In this document: in pieces, positions 51,456-63,549 of the stretch
How the letters are laid out: each line of letters opens with the position of its first letter
Position numbering within the stretch: position 1 is the first letter of the stretch
Assembly: GCA_027919835.1 (NCBI GenBank)
Contig: JANVFP010000003.1
Location: 2,011,438-2,075,437 of the forward strand
From: Lentinula raphanica
Lineage: Eukaryota; Basidiomycota; Agaricomycetes; Agaricales; Omphalotaceae
DNA length: 64,000 nt
Direction of reading: 5' to 3'
The notes under the pieces: generated by a model
What the model saw: only the letters and a program-made list of their open reading frames with translations
The model's database searches: none
Told to the model about the DNA's origin: nothing
Translations under genes and position numbers: made by a program

Positions 51456-53278
51456 AGAGCTCTTGCCACTATACTGTGCACGCATACAGAGCTCTATTGC
51501 CCCTACAAGTTGTCCACTATGACCTAGTGATGATACCCAGTCTGTGTGGAGTTATGCACACTTTTTCACCAAAGTGCTCAGAATCTTCTGATAGATCTTT
51601 TGATTTACATTTCGCTCTACACCCTGCAGTTCTGGATGGATCCCTTAGGTGTCTTAAGTGAAAATGTGCGGCTCCATGTCCTCTTCGGGATGAGAACAAA
51701 TTTGAAGGCATTTGGTTCACTGGTTCTCCCGCAATCGTCATTTCGAGTTGCACACTCAAAACACAAAAAGCGGACTTGAGTGTTGTTTCACTCCCAGAGT
51801 CTCTAGATCACTCTGGACCATGTCTAGACACATCACATGGGTCTCTGGATATATTTCGGACATTTCCAGCGCTTATGGGGCGCTTGGATCATCAGCTGAT
51901 AGCTGCACATGGTCCCATCTTCACATGCATCAGGCATATCATGATGGGGTTGATCTGGTCCTGATGGTGGCTGTTACAGGTGCCAGAGGTCTGAGCAGAG
52001 GCCTGTAAAAGCAAGTTTCATCATCAGTTTTTGATCTCCCATTCTTCCTTTCCTTCCCCCACCATCTCTGACCTGGGTGAGGCTGCCTGCATGTCCCCTT
52101 GCTCTATTTGAGCTCTGATTTCACTATCCAGCACATTCCTCCATCTGTACAGACTATAGGCCTTCTAGAGGTGTCTCAGATACAGGAATCTGGTATGAAA
52201 TTTCGCATTTTTCACCATCAAGACACTGAACAGATACCAAAGCACATCCAGACAGATCGAAGGTGATCAGACACTGCAGAAGTTGATTCCTTTGTTAGAT
52301 CTTGGGTTTTTGGTGTCTCAGTGCGCTCTGATCATGTCTGATAAGCCTCTACATTGTACTAACTCTTATCTACATAGATCTAACCTTGATCTGCCTCTTT
52401 TTCCTTCATTCTCCTGCTCTCCCTGAGCACCATCTTCATCTCAACACTCTGTATGGCTCCCCATCGCTCTGAATCACCAGATCCTCTTGCTATCCATGCT
52501 GCTACACCCTCCATGTCCAAATCTAGCCAGATCCATGCTGATCAGGCCTCATCTAAGCCCTTCAGACACCTTGATCTTGCTCAAACTCTCCCCAAGTCCT
52601 TATCCACCAAGATCAGAGCAGATCAGAGTGCTTCTGAGGCCTCTAACTCCCTCAATCCTGTACAAACTCGCCTCAAACCCTTATCTGATCAGATCAGGCC
52701 AGATCAGGCCAGATCAAAGTTGCTCCCTTCTTCTCAAAAGTCCTCTAGCATGTCCTCTCACTCTCAGATCCCCTCTAGCTCGCTTCCTGGGCGCTCCATG
52801 GGCGCTTCTAGCTCCTCTAAACAGGGTAGAGCTCATGTCCACTTTAGGTCTGTGTCTCCTCATCCCTCTGATGTTCCATCTTCCTCTGCTGCTCCCCACT
52901 TGTCACCTCCTCCCTCCCTTGCTGCCAGGCTCTCTGATGACCCTGAGCAAGCTCTGGAGTTTCAGGCAGTCAGTGAACAAGCCAGGACTTTGCAGGAAGT
53001 TGTTGAACAGTTCAGAAATGAGGAGATCAATGCTATGGAAGCCTTTAGGGCTATTAGAGATATATCATCCAATGATCCTGTTGTATCCCAAGACTATGTG
53101 TCTCAGATCATGGATATTCAGAGAGAGACCAATCAGTTTAAGAGAGACAAACTCAAAGGGAAGGATGCCACTTTAGGCAACCACCAAAAGGTATCATATT
53201 AGATAGGACAAGACCTGAAAATCCCCTATCTAACATGCTGAAAATCCCCGGGAATTCCCCAATGGGATGTCCCATTCA

Positions 53279-53515
53279 GCTGGGATGTCCCAGGTGGGAT
53301 GTCCCTATGGCCTGGGAGGTCCCATGTAGGATGTTCCTATGACTTGGGATGTCCCATGTGGGATGTCCTTATAGCCTGGGCTGTCCCAGGTAAGATGTTG
53401 CTATGGCCTGGGATGTCCCATGTGGGATGTCCCTATGGATGTGGGATGTCCCATGTGGGATATCCCTATGGCCTGGGATGTCTTGTTCCTCATGTCTGGG
53501 ACATCCCCTCACTTG
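53279..53515. repeat. 32-bp tandem repeat with GGGATGTCCC core (left arm)
   Basis: Units of the form TGGGATGTCCCATGTGGGAT then GTCCCTATGGCC. Fewer units than on the right arm. Confidence 0.75.
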
Positions 53516-55019
53516 GTATGTCTCTTTAGCTGGCATATCTCTCTGACCTGTTCATGTACTCAATGCTGATTACATAACCTACCAATCTTGAATGAAAAAC
53601 TTAGAACAGTGGCATAGTGTGTTATACTCAATATACACAACTATCACTAGGTACACACTCAATATACTTATTATATTTAATAATGAAAGAATTTGGAACA
53701 GTCATCACTGTGTGATATAATTAACACACTCAACATCCATCATAGTTAAAATACTTGCACAAAAGATACATTGATACACTTGACTGTACAGAGAACAGGC
53801 AGAAATTCAGAGCAGTGTTATCACTCATGACATTCATTGCACACAGTACTTCATAAGTAAGTATGGTTGGAACATTATTATACCATGATACACATATAAC
53901 AACGAGTTTTGGGTGCTTATGGGCGCTTATTTTGCGTTTTTTGACTTGAAATGCATGAATACCACACTCAATAATTTTTGTGTGGGCTTTATATTGTGTC
54001 AGGCTGTTGTCTATATCATAATCCCTTAGAAACAATTCGGAGAACTCAGAAATACAGCCTGTGGGGCAGGCTATGTCATGATCTTTTATACTTCAGCAGT
54101 GTTTTATGTAAATGACAATGCATATATCCATATAATGCAGGGACATTGAAGCTGTCTCATGGGGAGAGCACTCCTACAGCTTACTGACAGTGTTTTCACA
54201 TGATTCAGATACTCACAATGACCATTGGACTCTCTTAGATATATTTACATATTTCATGTATACTAGTGATATGTAGACTTGCATGCAACTCCAGATGTCA
54301 TATTCAATGACTCCAATTGTGAATCTCTCAGCTGTATGACATAGAGTAAGCATAGAATAGGCTGTAAAATAAATCTTTTGATGACCCAGTAGTGGTTTGA
54401 CTTCATAACATGGGTGTATGCATTGTGATTTGAACAATGCACTGTTAAATCACAAAAGATCATGATATAGCCTGCCCCACAGGCTGTATTTCTGAGTTCT
54501 CCGAATTGTTTCTAAGGGATTATGATATAGACAACAGTCTGACACAATATAAAGCCCACACAAAAATTATTGAGTGTGGTATTCATGCATTTCAAGTCAA
54601 AAAACGCAAAATAAGCGCCCATAAGCACCCAAAACTCGTTGTTATATGTGTATCATGGTATAATAATGTTCAACCATACTTACTTATGAAGTACTGTGTG
54701 CAATGAATGTCATGAGTGATAACACTGCTCTGAATTTCTGCCTGTTCTCTGTACAGTCAAGTGTATCAATGTATCTTTTGTGAAAGTGTTTTAACTATGA
54801 TGGATGTTGAGTGTGTTAATTATATCACACAGTGATGACTGTTCCAAATTCTTTCATTATCAAATATAATGAGTATATTGAGTGTGTACCTAGTGATAGT
54901 TGTGTATATTGAGTATAACACACTATGCCACTGTTCTAAGTTTTTCATTCAAGATTAATAGGTTATGTAATCAGCATTGAGTACATGAACAGGTCAGAGA
55001 GATATGCCAGCTAAAGAGA

Positions 55020-55455
55020 CATACCAGGTGAGGGGATGTCCCAGACATGAGGAACAAGATATCCCAGGCCATACGGATATCCCACATGGGACATCCCAGC
55101 ACATGGGACATCCCAGGCCATAGCAACATCTTACCTGGGACAGCCCAGGCTATAAGGACATCCCCCATGGGACATCCCAAGTCATAGGAACATCCTACAT
55201 GGGACCTCCCAGGCCATAGGGACATCCTACATGGGACCTCCCAGGCCATAGGGACATCCCACCTGGGACATCCCAGGCCATAGCAACATCTTACCTGGGA
55301 CAGCCCAGGCTATAAGGACATCCCCCATGGGACATCCCAGGTCATAGGGACATCCCACCTGGGACATCCCAAGTCATAGGAACATCCTACATGGGACCTC
55401 CCAGGCCATAGGGACATCCCACCTGGGACATCCCAGCTGAGTGGGACATCCCATT
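55020..55455. repeat. 32-bp tandem repeat with GGGACATCCC core (right arm)
   Basis: About 13 units of AGGCCATAGGGACATCCC then ACCTGGGACATCCC. A two-unit variant (AACATCTTACCTGGGACAGC) occurs twice (about 55,124 and 55,285), so the array grew by duplication of larger blocks. Confidence 0.8.
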
Positions 55456-56564
55456 GGGGAATTCCCGGGGATTTTCAGCATGTTAGATAGGGGATTTTCA
55501 GGTCTTGTCCTATCTAATATGATACCTTTTGGTGGTTGCCTAAAGTGAGGATGCTGGTGTTTCAGCTGATCAGAATGCTGTCTCTCATGAGGATGCTGTC
55601 AATGAGGCTGCTTGGGCTAGCATGCAAGCCCAGATTCAGGACTTGGATGATGAGCAAGCCCAGCTTGACTCTGGTGCTTCTGCTCAAGATCCAGAGCCTA
55701 TTCTACAGGCTGGGAGAGATGCCTTGGCTAGGCTTCTTGCCTCTCCTGTCAAACCTGCTCCTACTGCTTCAATGCTTCCTGCTGCACTCCTTGAGGCTGC
55801 TCCTCACTTGGCCCATCTGTCAGGGCCTACATCTCTTCCTGCTCATGTGCAGAAGACTTGGGAACTCAAGAATCTATTTGCTGCTGAGAGCAATCTGGAC
55901 CCTGTTGTATCACTATTGGCTGCTCAGCCTTTCTCTGACCCTCTCCCTGTCTCTCTGTTGCACCTCATTGTCAAAGATCGCTTGGTTGACTTTGACAAAG
56001 TCTATGCTGCACTGGTCAGCTTCTCTTCAGCTACCTATGATGATAGCAGAGACTTTGGCTCAGAGTACAAGCTGGTTCGTAAGGACCAAGTACTCAAGTC
56101 TATGCCTGTCACTTCAGAGTCTCAATGGCTCCGAGTTTTTGATGCATGGACTGCTCCTTTGCTCAAGATTTATCCACATAGAAAAATTGAGCTGGAGACA
56201 TACAAATCTCAAATTATGGAGTACTTCAGATCTTCACCTTATGATCTATCTGTGGCTATCAGAGTTGATAAAGAAGCTAGGCAGAAGGCTGCCAACACTC
56301 CCTTTGATCTGGGCAATCCAGAGAGCTTCCACACTCTTCTGCTCAAGAGTTGTTATCTGCTAGGAAGAGGCCTTCTGGTGGTAGTTCATCATCTTCCTCT
56401 TCCAGTTCAAAGCGTCGTGACACACCTTGCATCCTTTGGAATGAGAAGAGGTGTTCAGAGCCCTGTCCTAATAACAGGAAGCATGGCTACTGCAGTGAGT
56501 GTGGGGAACAGCACAGAGCCATTGACAATCAATCCTGTTATGACCAGCTCCAGAAGCGTCGCAG

Positions 56565-57384
56565 AGAGAGTAGAAAGCGCTCTTCAAGGGCCTAAATCTC
56601 TGGCTGGTACAAAGCATCCTCTGGACTCTTCCCAATCTACTTCAAATCCACGTTTTAGATGTGGCTATCTATGGTCTTCTTCTAGTGCATCTTGTAATAT
56701 CATTCCTCCCAGTATTACATCTACAATGACTGCACCTCCTCTACCTTCACCTCCTGAACATCTTTTGAACAATCCTCAAATTCTTGCTACTTTGCACTCT
56801 ATGGCTAGTCATATCAAAGTTGAAACTCCCTTCAATGTGGATCGCTTAGAACTCCTCTTGTCCACTCATCCTAATCAGCCCTTTGTTGCTTCTGTCATTC
56901 GCTCACTGAGAGAAGGATTCTGGCCCTTCTATGAAGCAGAGTGGGAAGAGGAATGCAAGCAGAAAGTAGAGAATTATGTCACTGAGGAAGTGGATATTGC
57001 TGCACTCAAAGCTCACAGAGATCAGGAGGTTGCTGCTGGGAGGTGGTCAGAAGCACTACCAGAAGATTTTGTACTATTACCTGGCATGAAAGTTTCCCCT
57101 ATGTTTGTAGTCTGGCAGAAGGGGAAAGCCAGAGTTGTCATGGACCAAACTGCATCAGGTCTCAATGATGGTATTCCTAGAGAGGAGGCCAAAGTCAAAT
57201 ATGATGACATGCACACTTTTGGCCAGGTGCTCAATGATGTTATCAAAGAGCATCCTAATGAGGAGCTTGTGCTATTCAAGAGTGATGTAGCCAAAGCTTT
57301 CCTCAATCTCCCTGCTCATCCTCTCTGGCAACTTTGTCAAGTTGTATCTGTTGAAGGAAGATTTCATATTGTCAGGAGATTAGT
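56565..57384 (+). pseudogene. Reverse transcriptase of copy E, truncated before YMDD
   Basis: Starts in the ORF1 tail as in copy C (ERVESALQGPKSLAG) and keeps FKSDVAKAFLNLP. It ends at GRFHIVRRLV, where it is joined to ORF1 sequence (HAMEAFRAIRDI). Motifs B and C, RNase H and the recombinase are missing. Confidence 0.78.
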
Positions 57385-58025
57385 GCATGCTATGGAAGCC
57401 TTTAGGGCTATTAGAGATATATCATCCAATGATCCTGTTGTATCCCAAGACTATGTGTCTCAGATCATGGATATTCAGAGAGAGACCAATCAGTTTAAGA
57501 GAGACAAACTCAAAGGGAAGGAGGCTGCTGTTTCAGCTGATCAGAATGCTGTCTCTCATGAGGATGCTGTCAATGAGGCTGCTTGGGCTAGCATGCAAGC
57601 TCAGATTCAGGACCTGGATGATGAGCCAGCCCAGCTTGATTCTGGTGCTTCTCCTCAAAATTCAGAGCCTATTCTACAGGCTGGGAGAGATGCTTTGGCT
57701 AGGCTTCTTGCCTCTCCTGTCAAACCTGCTCCTACTGCTTCAATGCTTCCTCCTTCACTTCTTGAGGCTGCTCCTCACTTGGCCCATCTGTCAGGGCCTA
57801 CATCTCTTCCTGCTCATGTACAGAAGACTTGGGAGCTCAAGAATCTATTTGCTGCTGAGAGCAATCTGGACCCTGTTGTATCACTATTGGCTGCTCAGCC
57901 TTTCTCTGACCCTCTCCCTGTCTCTCTGTTGCACCTCATTGTCAAAGATCGCTTTGTTGACTTTGACAAAGTCTATGCTGCCTTGGTTAGCTTCTCTTCA
58001 TCTACCCATGATGATAGCAGAGACT
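57385..58025 (+). pseudogene. Second ORF1 segment joined to RT of copy E
   Basis: Matches ORF1 residues from AMEAFRAIRDISSNDP to STHDDSRDF and is in frame with the RT before it, so one open frame (55,622-58,138) reads ORF1, RT, ORF1 and then into the A repeat of copy F. The right join TCGACATGAAGG at 58,026 is the normal start of an element inserted in ORF1. Confidence 0.75.
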
Positions 58026-59197
58026 TCGACATGAAGGCGGATTCCAAGGGTAGGGAGCCTTTCTGCAGGCCTCTGCAAACAACAGATCATCTCCCAGTAA
58101 TTATAGTGCACTATTCATCACAACAGGTATATACATGAAGGTCTTCACCTTCATCATACCTAATGTGTACATGAATACACTTAATTGCTGGCTACCCTCA
58201 AGAGCTCTTGCCACTATACTGTGCACGCATACAGAGCTCTATTGCCCCTACAAGTTGTCCACTACGACCTAGTGATGATACCCAGTCTATGTGGAGTTAT
58301 GCACACTTTTTCACCAAAGTGCTCAGAATCTTCTGATAGAGCTTTTGATTTACATTTTGCTCTACACCATGCAGTTCTGGATGGATCCCTTAGGTGTCTT
58401 AGGTGAAAATGTGCGACTCCATGTCCTCTTCGGGATGAGAACAAATTTGAAGGCATTTGGTTCACTGGTTCTCCCGCAATTGTCATTTCGAGTTGCACAC
58501 TCAAAACACAAAAAGCGGACTTGAGTGTTATTTCACTCCCAGAGCCTCTAGATCACTCTGGACCATGCCTAGACACATCACATGGGTCTCTGGCAATATT
58601 TTGGACATTCCTAGCGCTTATGGGGCGCTTGGATCATCAGCTGATAGCTGCACATGATACCATCTTCACATGCATCAGGCATATCATGATGGGGTTGATC
58701 TGGTCCTGATGGTGGCTGTTACAGGTGCCAGAGGTCTGAGCAGAGGCCTGTAAAAGCGAGTTTGCCCATCAGTTTTTGATCTCCCATTCTTCCTTTCCTT
58801 CCCCCACCATCTCTGACCTGGGTGAGGCTGCCTGCATGTCCCCTTGCTCTATTTGAGCCCTGATTTCACTCTCCAGCACATTCCTCCATCTGTACAGACT
58901 ACAGGCCTTCCAGAGGTGTCTCAGATACAGGAATCTGGTATGAAATTTCGCATTTGTCACCATCAAGACACTGAACAGACATCAAAGCACATCCAGACAG
59001 ATCTAAGGAGATCAGACACTCTAGGAGTTGATTCCTTTGTTAGATCTTGGGTTTTTGGTGTCTCAGTGCGCTCTGATCATGTCTGATAAGCCTCTACATT
59101 GTACTAACTCTTATCTACATAGATCTAACCTTGATCTGCCTGTTTTTCCTTCATCCTCCTGCTCTCCCTGAGCACCATCTTCATCTCAACACTCTGT

Positions 59198-60953
59198 ATG
59201 GCTCCCCATCGCTCTGAATCACCAGATCCTCTTGCTATCCATGCCTCTACACCCTCCATGTCCAAATCTAGCCAGATCTATGCTGATCAGGCCTCATCTA
59301 AGCCCTTCAGACACCTTGACCTTGCTCAGACTCTCCCAAAATCCTCATCCACCAAGATCAGAGCAGATCAGAGTGCTTCTGAGGCCTCTAGACCCCTCAA
59401 TCCTGCACAAACTCGCCTCAAACCCTTATCTGATCAGATCAGGCCAGATCAGGCCAGATCAAAGTTACTCCCTTCCTCTCAAAAGTCCTCTAACATATCC
59501 TCTCACTCTCAGATCACCTCTGGCTCGCTTCCTGGGCGCTCCATGGGCGCTTCTAGCTCCTCTAAACAGGGTAGAGCTCATGTCCACTTCAGGTCTGTGT
59601 CTCCTCATCCCTCTGATGTTCCATCTTCCTCTGCTGCTCCCCACTTGTCACCTCCTCCCTCCCTTGCTGCCAGGCTCTCTGATGACCCTGAGCAAGCTCT
59701 GGAGTTTCAGGCAGTCAGTGAACAAGCCAGGACTTTGCAGGAAGTTGTTGAACAGTTCAGAAATGAGGAGATCAATGCTATGGAAGCCTTTAGGGCTATT
59801 AGAGATATATCATCCAATGATCCTGTTGTATCCCAAGACTATGTGTCTCAGATCATGGATATTCAGAGAGACTCTAATCAGTTTAAGAGAGACAAACTCA
59901 AAGGGAAGGAGGCTGCTGTTTCAACAGATCAGAATGCTGTCTCTCATGAGAATGCTGTCAATGAGGCTGCTTGGGCTAGTATGCAAGCTCAGCTTCAGGC
60001 ACTGGATGATGAGCAAGCCCAGCTTGACTCTGGTGCTTCTCCTCAAGATTCAGAGCCTATTCTACAGGCTGGGAGAGATGCCTTGGCTAGGCTTCTTGCT
60101 TCTCCTTCACAACCTACTGCTACTGCTTCAATGCTTCCTGCTGCACTCCTTGAGGCTGCTCCTCACTTGGCCCATCTGTCAGGGCCTACATCTCTTCCTG
60201 CTCATGTGCAGAAGACTTGGGACTCAAGAATCTATTTGCTGCTGAGAGCAATCTGGACCCTGTTGTATCACTGTTGGCTGCTCAGCCTTTCTCTGACCCT
60301 CTCCCTGTCTCTTTGCTGCGCCTCATTGTCAAGGACCGCTTTGTTGACTTTGACAAAGTCTATGCTGCCTTGGTCAGCTTCTCCTCATCTACTTATGATG
60401 ATAGTAGAGACTTTGGGTCTGAGTATAAGTTGGTTCGTAAGGATCAAGTGCTCAAGTCTGTTCCTGTCACTTCTGAGTCCAATGGCTCCGAGTTTTTGAT
60501 GCATGGACTGCTCCATTGCTCAAGGTTTATCCACATCGAAAAATTGAGCTGGAGACATACAAAGCACAAATCATGGAGTACTTCAGGTCTTCACCTTATG
60601 ATCCATCTGTGGCTATCAGAGTTGATAAAGAAGCTAGGCAGAAAGCTGCCAACACTCCCTTTGATTTGGGCAATCCAGAGAGCTTCCACACTCTTCTGCT
60701 CAAAGAGTTGTTATCTGCTAGGAAGAGGCCTTCTGGTAGTAGTTCATCATCTTCCTCTTCCAGTTCAAAACGTCGTGACACACCTTGTATCCTCTGGAAT
60801 GAGAAGAGGTGTTCAGAGCCCTGTCCTAATAACAGGAAGCATGGCTACTGCAGTGAGTGTGGGGAACAGCACAGAGCCATTGACAACCAGTCCTGCTATG
60901 ACCAGCTCCAGAAGCGTCGCAGAGAGAGTAGAAAGCGCTCTTCAAGGGCCTAA
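59198..60953 (+). pseudogene. ORF1 of copy F, two one-base deletions
   Basis: ATG 59,198. The frame is lost near 60,221 (TGGGACTCAAG for TGGGAGCTCAAG) and near 60,480 (GAGTCCAATGG for GAGTCCCAATGG). The end (60,516-60,953) with the Cys/His motif is intact in the original frame. Substitutions are few. Confidence 0.78.
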
Positions 60954-62805
60954 ATCTCTGGCTGGTACAAAGCATACTCTGGACTCTACCCAATCTGCTT
61001 CAAATCCACGTTTTAGACGTGGCTATCTTTGGTCTTCTTCTAGTTCTTCTTGTAATATCATTCCTCCCAGTATCACATCTACAATGACTGCACCTCCTCT
61101 ACCTTCACCTCCTGAACATCTCTTGAACAATCCTCAAATTCTGGCTACTTTGCAATCTATGTCTGGTTACATCAAAGTTGAAACTCCATTCAATGTAGAT
61201 CGCTTGGAACTCCTACTATCTTCTCATCCTAACCAACCCTTTGTTGCTTCTGTCATTCGTTCATTAAGAGAAGGGTTCTGGCCTTTCTATGAAGCAGAGT
61301 GGGAAGAAGAGTGCAAACAGAAAGTGGACAACTATGTGACTGAATCAGAGGACATTGCTGCGCTTAGAGGTCACAGAGATCAGGAGGTAGCTGCTGGGAG
61401 GTGGTCAGAAGCACTACCAGAAGACTTTGTACTATTACCTGGCATGAAGGTTTCCCCTATGTTTGTAGTCTGGCAGAAGGGGAAAGCCAGAGTTGTCATG
61501 GACCAAACTGCATCAGGTCTTAATGATGGTATCCCTAGAGAGGAGGCCAAAGTCAAATATGATGACATGCACACTTTTGGCCAGGTGCTCAATGATGTTA
61601 TCAAAGAGCACCCTAATGAGGAGCTTGTTCTGTTTAAAGTGATGTAGCCAAAGCCTTCCTCAATCTCCCTGCTCATCCTCTCTGGCAACTTTGTCAAGTG
61701 TTCTGTGGATGGAAGATTTCACATTGTGAGGAGATTAGTTTTTGGAACTAGAACCTCTCCTCGCTGTTGGTGCTCTGTATCAGCACTCCTGTGTTGGTTT
61801 GGGACTGAGAAGCTAGGAATCCCCAATCTACATGTCTACATGGATGATTTCTTTGGATGGGACTTCAAGAGGAATCTGATCACCTTTCATGGCAAGAAGT
61901 ATCCAAGAGACAAGTATAGCTTCTAGTCTTTTGGGACATGATTGACTGCCCCTATGAAGACAGAAAACAAGACTGGGGAGTCTGGCTGTTAATCATTGGC
62001 TTCTTGACAGATATCATGAAAGGCTCCATCTCTTTGACTCAGGAATCCATAGATGGACTTGTGGAAGCCATCCACACATTCCTCTCATCTCCCAATCGCA
62101 AAGCTGCACTCAGAGACTGGCAGCATCTCACAGGTTCTCTAAACTGGTCACTTAATGTTCTTCCATGGGCACCTGCTCTACAGAAATGTATCGCAAAATG
62201 AGTGGGAAGACACTTCAATTTCGTCACATCCCTATCAATGGTGAAGTGCATAGAGACCTGACTTGGTTCTCTGACATGCTCAAATCTGCCATTGGGATAC
62301 GATTTGTAGATGCCCAAGCATGGAGTGACAGTGAAGCAGACTTTGTGTGCTGGACTGATGCAAGCAATATAGGTCTCTCCTTTGTCTATGCTAGCAATGG
62401 GTTTTGCTATCAAGTGCATCCAACTCCTGGCAGCCCAATTGTTGATATCTTCTTCAGAGAGCTACTAGCTATTCTATCTGGCCTTCATCATATTGCTTCC
62501 AAACCTAGTCCCCCAAGAGAGCTCTCTTCTTTTCAGATAGCCTGGACTCTGTTCAAGTGCTCAGCTCTCTTGCAGTCAAAGAATCATCACACAACTCCAT
62601 CCTTCTTGCTATTGCTGGTATAGTTCTCAAGACTGGTATTGACATCAGAGTTCGTCATATTCCTGGCAAGGACAACATCAAGGCAGACCTTCTATCTAGA
62701 CTTTACTGGATGACTTCAAGCTCCAGTTCCCCTCCTACCGCGTCCGCACTTTTGAGCCTCCAAGAGAGCTACTGCCGGCGCGATGGAGAGAGTCCTTTTA
62801 GAGGC
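60922..62805 (+). pseudogene. Reverse transcriptase and RNase H of copy F, several frameshifts
   Basis: The frame is open to about 61,637, where one A/G is missing (CTGTTTAAAGTGATG), then broken again near 61,695, 61,912 (ATCCAAGAG), 62,170, 62,515 and 62,703. Motifs are still readable in pieces: HVYMDDFFGW (61,840), CWTDASNIGLSFVYA (62,350), RHIPGKDNIKADLLSR (62,660). Confidence 0.78.
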
Positions 62806-63549
62806 CATGGGTGAGCAGAGGAAGAGACAAGGGCGCTCTGCTCACCCTCCTATGGACTTGAACAAGTTAGATGACTTGGTGTTATTCCTTCAAGCCCATG
62901 CCATTGAAAAGTCTACTAAACAGAACTATACTACAGGTGCTAGGGATTACATCCACTTCTGCACCTCACACAAACTTGATCTGGATCCTACTCCATCCAC
63001 ACTCTCCAGATACATTGCCTACACATCCAGACACATTGCCTCTGGACCCAAATATCTCTCTGGTGCTCGTCACTTTCTCAAACAACTCTATCCTCACTTT
63101 GATGAATCTCGTGCTCATCCTCTGGTTCAAGCTACAATCAGAGGCTCCAAGAAAGTTAGAGCTGATCCAGTCAAGAGGAAGCCTCCTCTTCAAATTCTCA
63201 TATCCAACTCTTCTATGACTCTCGTCATCTCTCCTATGATGATCTTCTGTTTGCAACTCTCATGAGCTGTGGCTTCTATGGCTGTCATCGCATTGGTGAA
63301 CTCACTGTTCCTAATCAGCATGATCTTGCGTGACTGGCGTAAGGTGATCAAGCGGGCCTCTCTCAAGTTTGAGAATGGCAGAGCTGGTTACCACTTGCCT
63401 TATCACAAGAGTGATCCTTTTTACCATGGAACAGATATTCTCCAAAGTCATCAAGCAGTGGCCAGTCCTGTGTCTCTACTCAAGGAATACTGTACTATCA
63501 GAGACAAAACTACATGGAGCCAGGCCTGCTTTGTTCCTCTGTGAAGATG
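62783..63549 (+). pseudogene. Tyrosine recombinase of copy F, frameshifted and truncated
   Basis: ATG 62,783 as in copy C. The frame is lost near 63,198 (CAAATTCTCAT for CAAATATCTCAT), changed again near 63,327 and 63,508, and cut at 63,549 before the His-x-x-Arg and Tyr motifs. Confidence 0.8.

Larger units (their letters stand above)
53169..55547. mobile_element. Foldback element with CACTTTAGGCAACC ends, TSD AGGATGC
   Basis: CACTTTAGGCAACCACCAAA at 53,169 and its complement ending 55,547. AGGATGC stands at 53,162-53,168 and 55,548-55,554 (7 bp; an 8th base may have changed). The arms are inverted copies. Their inner parts are like those of the element at 17,733 (TAATTTTTGTGTGGGC; ATATAGACAACA), and the frames at 53,730 (-) and 54,506 (+) are the same repeat. 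GGGATGTCCC-type tandem repeats lie near the ends, longer on the right. No transposase. Confidence 0.85.
52453..56595 (+). pseudogene. ORF1 of copy E, split by a foldback element and frameshifted
   Basis: ATG 52,453. The frame is open to KLKGKDA at 53,168, then cut. After 55,548 it resumes (target bases AGGATGC repeated) as DAGVSADQNAV. One base is lost near 56,345 (CTCAAGAGTTG for CTCAAAGAGTTG), which throws the reader into the RT frame. The Cys/His motif survives in the original frame (56,350-56,595). Confidence 0.75.
51456..58025 (+). mobile_element. Ngaro-like copy E, chimeric and interrupted
   Basis: A1 lacks its first part; the leader and ORF1 start (52,453) are normal. A foldback element (53,169-55,547) splits ORF1. 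RT is cut at about 57,384 before YMDD and joined to a second stretch of ORF1 (57,385-58,025), which ends where copy F begins. No recombinase. Confidence 0.78.
58026..63549 (+). mobile_element. Ngaro-like copy F, full order but many one-base indels, 3' cut
   Basis: A1 and leader (58,026-59,197), ORF1 (59,198), RT/RNase H, and a recombinase cut at 63,549 by the terminus of copy G (CCTCTGCCTTTTGC). All three genes are in order, but at least nine one- or two-base indels break the frames. Confidence 0.8.

Noticed and set aside
53730..54706. A duplicated gene pair in the foldback
   Set aside because: The two frames are the same repeat in inverted arms, and equivalent frames in other copies are not conserved as protein.
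55020..55455. CRISPR array
   Set aside because: The 32-bp units are contiguous tandem repeats without unique spacers, lie within a fungal foldback element and have no cas genes nearby.
28593..63549. LTR retrotransposons
   Set aside because: There is no integrase of the DDE type; a tyrosine recombinase, split direct repeats and insertion without target duplication point to the DIRS order.
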